In this document: one piece after another, positions 17,074 through 25,734 of the stretch
Position numbering within the stretch: the stretch's first letter is position 1
How the letters are laid out: each line of letters begins with the position of its first letter
Position numbers and translations under genes: made by a program
Notes under the pieces: model-generated
Databases searched by the model: none
Told to the model about the DNA's origin: nothing
The model's input: the letters and a program-made list of their open reading frames with translations, nothing else
DNA from: Acidobacteriota bacterium
GTDB lineage: Bacteria > Acidobacteriota > Holophagae > Acanthopleuribacterales > Acanthopleuribacteraceae
Direction of reading: 5' to 3'
Assembly: GCA_002747255.1 (NCBI GenBank)
Contig: PDUC01000032.1
Location: 1-64,000, forward strand
Length of the DNA: 64,000 bases

Positions 17074-18192
17074 CTACTCGTTTTCGTGCATTGCGTTGTT
17101 TTTATCTGCATGAGCTAAATAGAGTGGCGAATTGAGATATTGCTTGTGACTGCGCTTAATGAAAACCAGTAAAACGGCTGCCGCTGGAAGAGCGAGGATC
17201 ATGCCTGCAACGCCAAAGTAGGTGCCTCCCAACATGATAGCAATCATGACGATGACGGGATGCAGGCCAACAGATTCTCCCACAACCTTGGGTGTGATGA
17301 CCATTCCTTCAAGCATTTGTCCGAGAATGAATGTAAGACTGACGCCGATCATGCCTGCCGGGCCGCCGCCTGAGAGGTAGGACAAGACAATGGCAGGTCC
17401 GAATCCAATGGCAATACCCAGATAGGGAACAAGGTTGGCAAAACCGGCAATAAGACCGATCAGGAGCGAGGCCGGACAACCTGAGATGGTCAGACCGATG
17501 GAGTAGATAGCAGCCAGAATCAGGGCAACCAGGAATTGACCTTTGATGAACTTCATCAGGGTCATGTGAAGTTCACTGAAGAGATCGATCATTTTTTCCT
17601 TTTTATCCAGGGGGAAGAGATCCATCACCTTTTCGCGCATGATATCAAAATCACGCAGCAGGTAAAACGCAAGCACAGGAACGACAATCCAGCCAAGTAA
17701 ACTGGCGATAAAGGAACCGACCGACTTGAAAGACGATACAACTGACAAACCCACGCTTTTGGCTAACAGGGAGCCGTTTTCGAGGGCCTTTTCTCTCAAC
17801 CAGAGGATCCCGCGATCCACATCTTCTTTGTGCTTTTGATAAAACTGATCAATTTCAGGCCAAAATTCATCCCTTTGTTTGGCAATATAGCTTGGAAGGG
17901 CATCGCTTAATTCGTTAATTTGGTTGATGAACTTCGGTATAAGGTAGAGCAGGAACGCGGTGCCGAATAACGCAAGAATGAACAGCAGCAGGATGATACC
18001 CCAGGTTCGGTTGATCTTCCACTCCTCGAACTTGTCGATGATGGGATCGCCAAGGTAGGCTATGACCAGAGCCAGGAAAAGGGGAGTCGTGACATCTCGC
18101 AGCAAGAGAATGAGTGCGATGCTCAAAATGAAACTGGCACCAAAAATACTGTACCGGACCCAGTTCTTTTTTAACAACTCGTTCAGACTCAT
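17074..18192 (-). CDS. AI-2E/PerM family permease
   Basis: The 372-residue protein shows the PF01594 pattern: a two- or three-helix N-terminus (about 14-95, including LRDVTTPLFLALVIAYLGDPIID), a soluble middle (about 100-170) and five or so C-terminal helices with PYLGIAIGFGPAIVLSYL and VVGESVGLHPVIVMIAIMLGGTYFG. Family members have been linked to autoinducer-2 export, sodium:proton exchange and peptide or lipid export; which applies here cannot be told. A strong GGAGGAAAC site precedes the ATG. It stands alone upstream of the lptFG block. Confidence 0.85.
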   Translation of the reverse strand: MSLNELLKKNWVRYSIFGASFILSIALILLLRDVTTPLFLALVIAYLGDPIIDKFEEWKINRTWGIILLLFILALFGTAFLLYLIPKFINQINELSDALPSYIAKQRDEFWPEIDQFYQKHKEDVDRGILWLREKALENGSLLAKSVGLSVVSSFKSVGSFIASLLGWIVVPVLAFYLLRDFDIMREKVMDLFPLDKKEKMIDLFSELHMTLMKFIKGQFLVALILAAIYSIGLTISGCPASLLIGLIAGFANLVPYLGIAIGFGPAIVLSYLSGGGPAGMIGVSLTFILGQMLEGMVITPKVVGESVGLHPVIVMIAIMLGGTYFGVAGMILALPAAAVLLVFIKRSHKQYLNSPLYLAHADKNNAMHENE

Positions 18193-18274
18193 GTTTCCTC
18201 CTGCTGCGGGACCTTGTGATGTCCTTTGAATTGAGACTCATTATACAATAGGCTGTTGTGAAAATGACAAGAAA

Positions 18275-18311
18275 GCACCCATCGATACCCTTTTGAAGGT
18301 TCTATGGGTGC
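18275..18311. repeat. Inverted repeat between permease gene and mpaA
   Basis: Arms GCACCCAT (18275-18282) and ATGGGTGC (18304-18311) are perfectly complementary around a 21-base interior that can itself partly fold. No T tract follows on either strand, so this is not a standard terminator. It lies in the divergent region between the permease gene and mpaA and may be regulatory. Confidence 0.35.
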
Positions 18312-18406
18312 AAACAGGTGCAGGAGGGCTTGATCTGGAGAGATTTTTTGTGGCGATGCCCTGTAAATGCAGGTGTTTCACTCTCATTTAAAAATGCATC
18401 TCAAGC

Positions 18407-18435
18407 TTGGGACATTTAACGGAAAATGGTATGAT
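18407..18435 (+). promoter_or_regulatory. Promoter for the mpaA-murI-nagZ-alr operon
   Basis: TTGGGA (18407-18412) and TATGAT (18430-18435) are separated by exactly 17 bases. Transcription would start near 18442, leaving a leader of about 20 bases before the mpaA start. The -35 overlaps an eight-base palindrome CAAGCTTG (18403-18410). Confidence 0.45.
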
Positions 18436-18462
18436 ACCTATAATTTATAAATGGGGGAAAGC

Positions 18463-19170
18463 ATGTTGATCCCAAGATCCCAATCAGGCAAATTGAACCA
18501 CTATCACTCTGTATACGGCCAAACAGTGGAGGGTAACCCGTTGGTTTATTGGCACCCGAAAGATACAGCACCCGAAATAGTCGTGATGGCTTCCATTCAC
18601 GGTGATGAAGCCGAGACAACAGTCGTCTTGTCGGAAGCTTTGAGGTACACTGCTTGCTCCGATCTTCGCTGTGCGGTCATTTTAGCAGCCAATCCCGATG
18701 GCATGATGCGCGGTACGCGCTGTAATGCCCGCGGGGTCGATCTGAACCGCAACATGCCCACCGAAAACTGGACGGATCAACCCGTTACGTACCGCAGCCG
18801 TGAGGGCGAACCCAGAGATATCGAGCTCTCTACCGGTGAATTTGCCGGTTCGGAACCAGAAAACCAGGCGCTGATCAAGCTCATCGAGAAACTGAAGCCC
18901 AAGGCCATTGTCACCCTGCACGCGGCCCTGGCCTGCATTGACGATCCCTCGGGGAGTCCGCTTGCAAAAACGCTCGCCAAACGAACGGGACTGCCGCTGG
19001 TTGAAGACGTTGGCTATCCCTGTCCGGGATCGTTTGGCACCTGGGCTGGTGAAAGGGGTCTCAATTTGGTTACCTATGAAGTGGAAGCCGATTCACTCTA
19101 CAATTTAAAAAAGAAACACGTACCCGTGTTAATTGATCTACTGCTCGGTAAATTGAATTTGGAAGCATAG
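18463..19170 (+). CDS. mpaA: Murein tripeptide amidase MpaA (M14 family)
   Basis: MpaA removes meso-diaminopimelate from the tripeptide L-Ala-gamma-D-Glu-mDAP released in peptidoglycan recycling. The M14 motifs are clear: HGDE for the first two zinc ligands, ANPDGM, CNARGVDLNRN, LHAALACIDDP with the third His, and YEVE at the C-terminus where the catalytic Glu lies. The order and the segments GSEPENQALI, LACIDDP and GSFGTWAGE closely follow what I remember of Escherichia coli MpaA. About 235 residues, no signal peptide, so cytoplasmic. ATG at 18463 is preferred over 18451 because GGGGGA (18453-18458) fits as its binding site. One base separates it from the racemase gene. Confidence 0.88.
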   Translation: MLIPRSQSGKLNHYHSVYGQTVEGNPLVYWHPKDTAPEIVVMASIHGDEAETTVVLSEALRYTACSDLRCAVILAANPDGMMRGTRCNARGVDLNRNMPTENWTDQPVTYRSREGEPRDIELSTGEFAGSEPENQALIKLIEKLKPKAIVTLHAALACIDDPSGSPLAKTLAKRTGLPLVEDVGYPCPGSFGTWAGERGLNLVTYEVEADSLYNLKKKHVPVLIDLLLGKLNLEA

Positions 19171-19171
19171 T

Positions 19172-20050
19172 ATGCACATTCTTGTTACAGACTCAGGTGT
19201 GGGCGGGTTATCTGTGTTTGCTCAGCTGGAGCAGCACTTCAGAAAGAACCGCTGCGGGGGAAAAACCAAACTCACTTTTGTGAACGCTTGCCCTGAAGAT
19301 GACTATGGCTACAATGCCATGTCTTCGCGGCGTGAAAAACTGGATACCTTCGATCGGGTTTTATTCAATGCGTCACGAGCATATCAACCGGATTGCATTT
19401 ACATTGCCTGCAATACGCTTTCGGTCATTTATCAGGATACAGACTTTTTCAAAAACGAACAGGTGCCTGTTTTCAACATCGTCGATACCGGTGTTCGTCA
19501 ATTGATGAGGAAACTAAAAAAACAGCCCCATAAAAGAACCATGCTCTTTGCAACGGTAACAACCATACGCGAGGCGGTCATCTTAAAAAAACTCATGGCT
19601 CAGGGTGTACCTTCCGAAAACGTCATTCGTCAGGCATGTCCTCGTCTGGCTGATGTGATTTCAACCGATCTGGAGGGCGCACGCACCCGGAAAATCGTGC
19701 AGTCTTATGTCTCTGAAGCTTTGGCTCGAGTTCCGCAAAAGCCCGAGTCTGCCTATGCCTATCTTGGCTGTACCCATTACGGCTACCGAAAAGCCCTTTT
19801 CGTGGATGTTTTTAAAGAACAGGGTGTTCATGTCGAAACAGTCAATCCCAACGAAGGTGCTGTAGAAGATCTCTTAAAAAACATTCATCCACCGCAGGAA
19901 GACAAGGCCTTTGAAATGGAATGCGAGGTGGTGTCTCGTTACCCGCTATCCAAATCCACACAGGCAACCCTGACTCACTACCTGTACCCTGTTTCACCCG
20001 CCACAGTTGAAGCCATTAAGAGCGTGACTCTTTCACCCCACTTATTTTAG
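19172..20050 (+). CDS. murI: Glutamate racemase-like Asp/Glu racemase
   Basis: The 292-residue protein has the MurI signature DSGVGGLSV (7-15), the first catalytic cysteine in ACNT (Cys80) and the second in GCTHYG (Cys200). These two cysteines swap protons on either face of glutamate. MurI makes D-Glu for peptidoglycan. The segment after the first strand (NACPEDDYGYNAM) is unusual for MurI, so another acidic amino acid or a divergent substrate is possible. The gene sits between mpaA and the NagZ fusion with very short gaps, so it is probably co-expressed with muropeptide degradation. Confidence 0.78.
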   Translation: MHILVTDSGVGGLSVFAQLEQHFRKNRCGGKTKLTFVNACPEDDYGYNAMSSRREKLDTFDRVLFNASRAYQPDCIYIACNTLSVIYQDTDFFKNEQVPVFNIVDTGVRQLMRKLKKQPHKRTMLFATVTTIREAVILKKLMAQGVPSENVIRQACPRLADVISTDLEGARTRKIVQSYVSEALARVPQKPESAYAYLGCTHYGYRKALFVDVFKEQGVHVETVNPNEGAVEDLLKNIHPPQEDKAFEMECEVVSRYPLSKSTQATLTHYLYPVSPATVEAIKSVTLSPHLF

Positions 20051-20059
20051 GATGTCATC

Positions 20060-22942
20060 ATGTTGACCAAACGCAGTGTATTCATTCTTTTTATCGCGAT
20101 CCTTCTGATCACTCTGAATCTGACCGCCAGGGAATTACCGTCCTGGAGTCAATGGACATTCAAAGAGATGACACTTGAGGAAAAAGTGTCTCAAATGTTT
20201 TGCGCCCCGCTTTACGGGTATTTTCACAATGAAGCCAATGATCAATTTGTGAAGACAGTCGACCTGGTGGAACACTTTCAAATAGGCGGTTTCATCTTCT
20301 TTCAGGGTACGCCCTATTCACAGGCGCATTGCATCAACGATTTGCAGCTCAAGGCAAACATACCTCTTTTAATCAGTCAGGACCTGGAATGGGGTGCGGG
20401 TATGCGCGTTAAAAGAACAACCGAGTTCCCCTCCATGATGGCTTTGGGTGCCACCAGAAATCCCTCCTATGCTTACGCCATGGCTCGGGTGATTGCCAGA
20501 GAAGTGAAAAGCATGGGCGTCCATCAGGCTTACGCCCCCATCGCAGACATTAACAACAACCCGCGCAATCCCATCATCAATGTTCGCTCCTTTGGCGAAA
20601 CGCCGGAAATCGTCTCAACCATGTGTCTCGCCTACGTTAAAGGGCTGCAGGATGGCGGTGTGATTGCCACCGCAAAGCACTTTCCCGGACATGGTGACAC
20701 ACACCTCGATTCTCATAAAAGTCTGCCCACGCTGCCCTTCACGCAGCAGAGACTGGTTCAAATGGAACTGTCGCCCTTTCAAAAGCTCATTGACGCCAAC
20801 ATGCAGAGTATCATGATGGGTCACCTGGCCGTTCCCTGTTTTGAAAAGGAGGAAAACCTCGCTGCCACCCTGTCCAGGGAAATCGTTACGAATCTGCTTC
20901 AAAAGAAAATGGGTTTCAATGGGTTAATTGTCACAGACGCCATGGGCATGTCCGGCGTTTCCGATTATTTTGGCATTCGGGAAGCATCGATCAGAGCGGT
21001 GGAAGCGGGATGCGATGTTCTGCTGATGTCGCGGGATCCCTATCTGGGACGTGCAGCCATAGTGCAAGCGGTTCACTCGGGGCGATTGAAAGAAGAGGAT
21101 ATCGACCGTTCCGTACAAAAGATCCTCAAACTCAAAGAGGCTCTTGGCCTGCACAAAAACAAATTAATTGACGTCAACGCCATTAAAAAACAGGTCGCTC
21201 GTCCTGAGCACACCGTTCTTAGCCAGGAAATTGCCCGAAAGGCCGTTACGCTTTTAAAAAACGACGACAATCTGGTTCCCCTTTATTCAACGCCAGAAAG
21301 CGTTCTATGCGTCATCGTGAGCGATAGCGATGATCCCGATACGGGTTCCCGTTTTAAACAAGAACTCAAAAAAAGGTTCAGGCACAGCCGTTTTCAAAGG
21401 ATTCTGCTCGATCAGAGAAGTCATGCCGGTGAGTATGAAAAAGCCTTGGAGAAGGCTGCGTCACAAGAGCTTGTCATTGTGGCCAGTTTTTTGAAAGTGA
21501 GAGCCTGGTCGGGCTCCATTGCCATGTCTGCCCGGCAAACCGATTTCATAAGGAAGCTGACGGAAACCGGTCAGCCGATGTGCATGGTATCTTTTGGCAA
21601 TCCTTATGTTCTAAGTGAAATTCCCGATATAAAATGCTATTTGACAACGTACTCCCATTGTGCAGATTCCCAAATCGCATCTGTTCAGGCTCTGTTCGGG
21701 GAAAGTGCCATTTCAGGTAAACTGCCTGTGAGTATCTCGGAAGAATGCTCCTTTGGAGAGGGGTTGACAACGGAAAAGGGGCGCTTGCGTGTCGGTTACC
21801 CGCAAGAGGTCAACATATCGGCTGATCTCGAAGAAAAAGTCGAGCGACTCATTCAAAAGGGTATTAAAGACAGGGCTTTTCCCGCCGCTTCCGTTGCCAT
21901 TGGACGATCGGGCGTGCTTGTGCTCAACAAGGGTTACGGGTATTTAACATATGAATCTGACAAGAGCGTAACGGCTCGTACCGTTTTCGATCTGGCTTCA
22001 GTAACCAAGGTCATCAGCACAACAACGGCTGTGATGAAACTCTATGAAGAGGGGCGAATTCAATTGGATCAAACCGTTGCTTCATATTTGCCGGAATTTG
22101 CCGTTAACGGCAAAGAGAAAGTGACCATTGAACAGCTGTTGACCCATACCTCCGGGCTGGTGCCCTTTATTCGCTTTTACGAAGATCAAGACACCTCCCG
22201 TGAAGCGATTATTGCCAAAATATGTGCGCAAAAGCTCACTTATGAACCGGGAACTCGTGTTCGATACAGTGATCTGGGAATGATTACGCTGGCGCTGATT
22301 GTGGAAAAGATCATCGGTACGGACATCGACAGCTGGATGAAGGAACAGTTTTGGCAGCCACTTCATATGTACAGCACGGGTTTTCGGGGTGTTGATGCAC
22401 AGTCCTATAACCCGGACATCGCTCCAACGGAAAACGATCAAATATTCAGAAAGAGAATCATGCAGGGCGTGGTACACGATGAAACGGCCTATCTTCTCGG
22501 CGGCAGAGCGGGTCACGCCGGTCTCTTTTCCTCATCAAAAGATTTGGCAGAAATGGCCTTTATGCTCATGAACGGGGGTTGTTCACACGGCAGGCAATTC
22601 CTTCAACCGGAGACGATTCGCTTTTTTTCCGCAAGAAGAACCTTTAATGGTCAGTCGAGAGGCTTGGGCTGGGATCTTAAATCGCTTACGGGTTATACTT
22701 CATGCGGTAAATATGCCAGTGCAGAGACATTCGGTCACACGGGTTTTACGGGAACATCCATTTGGATGGATCCCATCGAGGATATCTTCATTATTCTGCT
22801 TACCAATCGCGTCTATCCTTCCAGAAACTCAGAGGGTCACAAAGCCATACGCCCGCTGCTGGCCAATTTGGTGTACGAGTCCATAGAAGGTCCTCCTGTA
22901 CTGGATTTAGAACGCTATGGAAGCCAACACTCTTTTCAATAG
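20060..22942 (+). CDS. Exported NagZ-type beta-N-acetylglucosaminidase fused to a beta-lactamase-fold serine hydrolase
   Basis: The 960-residue protein starts with a signal peptide or anchor (hydrophobic residues 7-21). Residues about 30-370 form a GH3 NagZ domain: KHFPGHGDT (206-214) with the catalytic His loop, and VTDAMGM with nucleophile Asp293. A GH3 C-terminal-like segment follows (about 385-565). Residues about 590-950 form a serine beta-lactamase-like (PF00144) domain with SVTK (647-650), YSD (736-738, where YxN is usual) and HTG (893-895). NagZ removes GlcNAc from muropeptides. The second domain could be a MurNAc-L-Ala amidase like Bacillus subtilis AmiE, a carboxypeptidase or an esterase; the amidase role is inferred from the NagZ linkage. 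Gaps of 9 bases upstream and 16 downstream place it in the mpaA-alr operon. Confidence 0.88.
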   Translation: MLTKRSVFILFIAILLITLNLTARELPSWSQWTFKEMTLEEKVSQMFCAPLYGYFHNEANDQFVKTVDLVEHFQIGGFIFFQGTPYSQAHCINDLQLKANIPLLISQDLEWGAGMRVKRTTEFPSMMALGATRNPSYAYAMARVIAREVKSMGVHQAYAPIADINNNPRNPIINVRSFGETPEIVSTMCLAYVKGLQDGGVIATAKHFPGHGDTHLDSHKSLPTLPFTQQRLVQMELSPFQKLIDANMQSIMMGHLAVPCFEKEENLAATLSREIVTNLLQKKMGFNGLIVTDAMGMSGVSDYFGIREASIRAVEAGCDVLLMSRDPYLGRAAIVQAVHSGRLKEEDIDRSVQKILKLKEALGLHKNKLIDVNAIKKQVARPEHTVLSQEIARKAVTLLKNDDNLVPLYSTPESVLCVIVSDSDDPDTGSRFKQELKKRFRHSRFQRILLDQRSHAGEYEKALEKAASQELVIVASFLKVRAWSGSIAMSARQTDFIRKLTETGQPMCMVSFGNPYVLSEIPDIKCYLTTYSHCADSQIASVQALFGESAISGKLPVSISEECSFGEGLTTEKGRLRVGYPQEVNISADLEEKVERLIQKGIKDRAFPAASVAIGRSGVLVLNKGYGYLTYESDKSVTARTVFDLASVTKVISTTTAVMKLYEEGRIQLDQTVASYLPEFAVNGKEKVTIEQLLTHTSGLVPFIRFYEDQDTSREAIIAKICAQKLTYEPGTRVRYSDLGMITLALIVEKIIGTDIDSWMKEQFWQPLHMYSTGFRGVDAQSYNPDIAPTENDQIFRKRIMQGVVHDETAYLLGGRAGHAGLFSSSKDLAEMAFMLMNGGCSHGRQFLQPETIRFFSARRTFNGQSRGLGWDLKSLTGYTSCGKYASAETFGHTGFTGTSIWMDPIEDIFIILLTNRVYPSRNSEGHKAIRPLLANLVYESIEGPPVLDLERYGSQHSFQ

Positions 22943-22958
22943 TTGACAGGAAGGCCAT

Positions 22959-24047
22959 ATGAGACATCTCGTTGAAACAAGAATTAATCTAAACGCTGCC
23001 AGACATAACCTGAATTTCATTAAAAACCGCGTTGGTGAAAACAAACCGATTATGGCGATGATCAAAGCAGACGCTTACGGTCACGGCGCTGTCGAGATGG
23101 CCCGATTTTACAAGCGCTGCGGTTTGAATGATTTTGGTGTCGCACAGATCCGGGAAGCCATTGAACTGAGGGAAGCGGGAATTGAAGGCAGGATCATGGT
23201 TTTACAACCCTGTTTTTACGGACAGTATGAAGATTACCTCAAATGGCATCTCGAAGCGGTCGTCAGTAACAGGGAAGACCTGGATGTGTTGAGAAATCAA
23301 GTGCCATTTCACGTCATGGTCGATACCGGTATGGGTCGAGAAGGTCTGTTGCCCAAAGATGTTCCGCCTTTTATAGAACACTTGCCCGCTGCGGACAAAA
23401 TGGTCGGAATCGCCACTCATTTTGCCCAGTCCGATGAATCGGATCCTCAATACACCCTGCGACAAATTGCCTGTTTTGAAGAGGTTCTGCAGTCTCTTCC
23501 CGCTGAGAGAAGGCAAAAACTCACCATTCACGCTGCCAATAGCGGTGCCATTGTCAATTTCAAACAAGCCCATTACCACATGGTTCGTCCTGGCATTCTT
23601 CTCTATGGCCTGTACGACGGATATGGCCAGGTCACGCAGGAAGCGGTCATGTCGGTTCATGCCAAGCTGGTGGTCAGGAAAAAGGTGGGTGCGGGTTATT
23701 TTGTCGGTTACGGTTCCACCTACAAGACAGAGCGACCTTCCACTTTAGGTGTGCTCTCGTTGGGTTATGCCGACGGGTTTCTCAGAGCGAACTCCAATTG
23801 CACGCGCGTCTGGCTGGGGGATGAGTCCTTTGATATTGTCGGCAGGGTCAGCATGGACCAGGTGGTTATCAACCTCGAGCAGAAAGATCTGCCGCTTGGC
23901 ACCGAGTTCCTGGTTTACGGCGGGAACCGGGATCGATCCTCAAGCCTGTTTGAAGAAGCGCGTCAGAGTCACACCATTACTTATGAACGAGCATGTCAAT
24001 TGGGCAGTATGAGAATACCCAGAATATACCTGAATGAGGATCTTTAG
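22959..24047 (+). CDS. alr: Alanine racemase
   Basis: This PLP enzyme interconverts L- and D-alanine for peptidoglycan. The PLP lysine lies in KADAYGHG (Lys36). Other motifs are HFAQSD, NSGA, RPGILLYG, the GYGSTY loop and GRVSMDQ, and the catalytic Tyr region is intact. Length 362 matches the usual 360-380. AGGAAG precedes the ATG. As the fourth gene of the salvage operon it can convert released D-Ala to L-Ala as well as supply biosynthesis. It overlaps the phosphatase gene if that gene begins at its ATG. Confidence 0.93.
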   Translation: MRHLVETRINLNAARHNLNFIKNRVGENKPIMAMIKADAYGHGAVEMARFYKRCGLNDFGVAQIREAIELREAGIEGRIMVLQPCFYGQYEDYLKWHLEAVVSNREDLDVLRNQVPFHVMVDTGMGREGLLPKDVPPFIEHLPAADKMVGIATHFAQSDESDPQYTLRQIACFEEVLQSLPAERRQKLTIHAANSGAIVNFKQAHYHMVRPGILLYGLYDGYGQVTQEAVMSVHAKLVVRKKVGAGYFVGYGSTYKTERPSTLGVLSLGYADGFLRANSNCTRVWLGDESFDIVGRVSMDQVVINLEQKDLPLGTEFLVYGGNRDRSSSLFEEARQSHTITYERACQLGSMRIPRIYLNEDL

Positions 24048-24543
24048 TTTGAAAGACAGCTTTTCATGGGTACTTGAAGAGACCTTGGCGGGTTTGGCGC
24101 GGCCCGGGAGAAACAGGTGTCTGAAGCTCGACACGGCTTTCCTGAAACAGATGCGAGTGACCTTGTTGGTCTCGTTGACAGAAGAACAGCCGGATGCAGC
24201 CATGCTGAACGAGGCCGGTATTCAGACTGTTCATCTCCCCGTTCGGGACTTTCACGCACCGACTTTGGATCAGCTTTGCAGCTTTCATGAAATCGCCCAT
24301 GCAGAAATAGGGGCTGGCGGCAGAGTGGGCGTTCACTGTATGGCAGGCCTTGGAAGAACAGGCACCTTTTTGGCTTCCTATTTAATTGCTGAAGGTATGT
24401 CGGCTGCAATGGCGATTCAGCTCATCAGGCAAAAACGCCCAGGTTCCATTGAAACAAAGGAACAGGAACAGATTCTGTTTCAATATGAACGGTATGGTCG
24501 CAGGAAGACTGAAAAAAATCGGATTATCAGTCCCCATCTTTAA
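24034..24543 (+). CDS. Dual-specificity/tyrosine phosphatase-like protein
   Basis: The 169-residue protein has the CX5R signature HCMAGLGRTG (Cys102, Arg108) and a candidate general acid, Asp72 in VRDFHAP. The N-terminus FSWVLEETLAGLARPG is typical of small atypical dual-specificity phosphatases (about 10-155). It could act on phosphotyrosine, phosphoserine/threonine or a non-protein phosphate. The ATG at 24034 overlaps the end of alr by 14 bases. A TTG at 24049, with GAGG about nine bases upstream, is an equally good start and would remove five residues. No signal peptide is seen, so it is cytoplasmic. Its link to the wall operon is unexplained; the window also encodes one Ser/Thr kinase. 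Confidence 0.85.
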   Translation: MRIFSLKDSFSWVLEETLAGLARPGRNRCLKLDTAFLKQMRVTLLVSLTEEQPDAAMLNEAGIQTVHLPVRDFHAPTLDQLCSFHEIAHAEIGAGGRVGVHCMAGLGRTGTFLASYLIAEGMSAAMAIQLIRQKRPGSIETKEQEQILFQYERYGRRKTEKNRIISPHL

Positions 24544-24707
24544 AGCGGTATGGCTATGGCCCCAAAAACATTGCCTCGACAGGAAGCCACAACGCCTTTG
24601 TGCCGCAACACGAAGAACCTCTCCTTCCAATGGCATTTCAATTGGGCTAAAATGCATCACACAGACCGGGTTGTATCCCCAAGGCAACTGGCATTTAGGA
24701 GCAAGAC

Positions 24708-25487
24708 ATGAAAAATGACGTCCTCAAAACTGAAATACAGGATTCCTCACTGTGGATCTACCTCAATCGACCTGAGTGCCTGAATGCGCTCAATGTCGAA
24801 TTGACGGTCAAGCTCAAAAAGGTACTTGAAGAGTATCGTGAAAATAACGCTATTCGAGTTGTTATTTTTCGAGGTTCAGGCAGGGCGTTCTGTTCCGGAG
24901 CCGATCTCAAAGAGCGAAAAGGGATGAGTGAAGACCAGGCCATTGATTTTGTGAACTTGCTCAGGAAAACATTCTACTACGTGTATAAATACCCCAAGCC
25001 AACCATGGCCTGTATCAATGGCTCCGCGTTTGGCGGTGGTTTGGAACTGGCACTGGCTTGTGACTTGCGCGTATCCATAGAAAGTGCCGTTATTGGATTG
25101 ACTGAAACCAGCCTGGGCATTATTCCCGGAGCAGGTGGAACACAGTATTTAACCAGAATACTCGGTCCCGCCAAGGCAAAGGAAATTATTTACTGCGCGT
25201 CCCGTATCGAGGCCATTGACGCGTTTCACTGGGGTCTTATTAACAAGCTGTACACAAAGGAAAGCCTCGATGAAAAAACACAGCTGTTAGCCCTAAAGAT
25301 AGCCAGCAACGCACCCCTGGCCATTCAGGCAGCAAAAAAAGCGCTCAATGCGGGTTTTAGAGACAGTATGGTGCACGGTTTGAAGTTGGAACGCAAGGCA
25401 TACACGGGTATTTTGCATACCAAAGACCGGATCGAGGGATTGAATGCCTTTGCGGAGAAGAGAGCCCCCAAGTTTAAAGGTGAATAA
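24708..25487 (+). CDS. Enoyl-CoA hydratase/isomerase family protein
   Basis: Crotonase fold of 259 residues. The oxyanion-hole segments are GRAFCSGADLKE and NGSAFGGGLELALACD. Both catalytic glutamates of hydratases are present, Glu113 in GGGLELAL and Glu133 in GLTETSLGIIPGAGGTQ. The LTETSLGIIPGAGGTQ wording is reminiscent of the AU-binding/methylglutaconyl-CoA hydratase branch, but assignment beyond enoyl-CoA hydratase is unsafe. A clear AGGAG lies seven bases before the ATG. The gene is 164 bases after the phosphatase gene and probably has its own promoter. Confidence 0.88.
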   Translation: MKNDVLKTEIQDSSLWIYLNRPECLNALNVELTVKLKKVLEEYRENNAIRVVIFRGSGRAFCSGADLKERKGMSEDQAIDFVNLLRKTFYYVYKYPKPTMACINGSAFGGGLELALACDLRVSIESAVIGLTETSLGIIPGAGGTQYLTRILGPAKAKEIIYCASRIEAIDAFHWGLINKLYTKESLDEKTQLLALKIASNAPLAIQAAKKALNAGFRDSMVHGLKLERKAYTGILHTKDRIEGLNAFAEKRAPKFKGE

Positions 25488-25591
25488 GCGTTTTTTTCCC
25501 GGCAGGTTGCGCTGAAGCCGAACTGTAAGCTGTATTGCAGCGTGCTGTTTTTACAACGCGCTGTTTCCACTTTCAAATTAGCAAAAAATCG

Positions 25592-25620
25592 TTGTGTGAC
25601 TATTTAAAAATCGGTATAAA
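25592..25620 (+). promoter_or_regulatory. Candidate promoter of the POT permease gene
   Basis: TTGTGT (25592-25597) and TATAAA (25615-25620) are 17 bases apart. The -10 sits inside an inverted repeat described separately. The 5' leader would be about 105 bases. Confidence 0.4.
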
Positions 25621-25628
25621 TACTGATT
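25609..25628. promoter_or_regulatory. Operator-like inverted repeat over the POT -10 element
   Basis: AATCGGTAT (25609-25617) and ATACTGATT (25620-25628) are complementary at eight of nine positions with a two-base centre. Its position on the -10 fits a repressor site. Confidence 0.35.
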
Positions 25629-25734
25629 GTGTGTTTGTTTTTGTTCTTGTTCCCGTTCAAGAGGGAAATGGTCATGCATTGAGACATTGACAAATATGGT
25701 CACACCGATGAATTAATTGGAAGGGTGTTATTAA

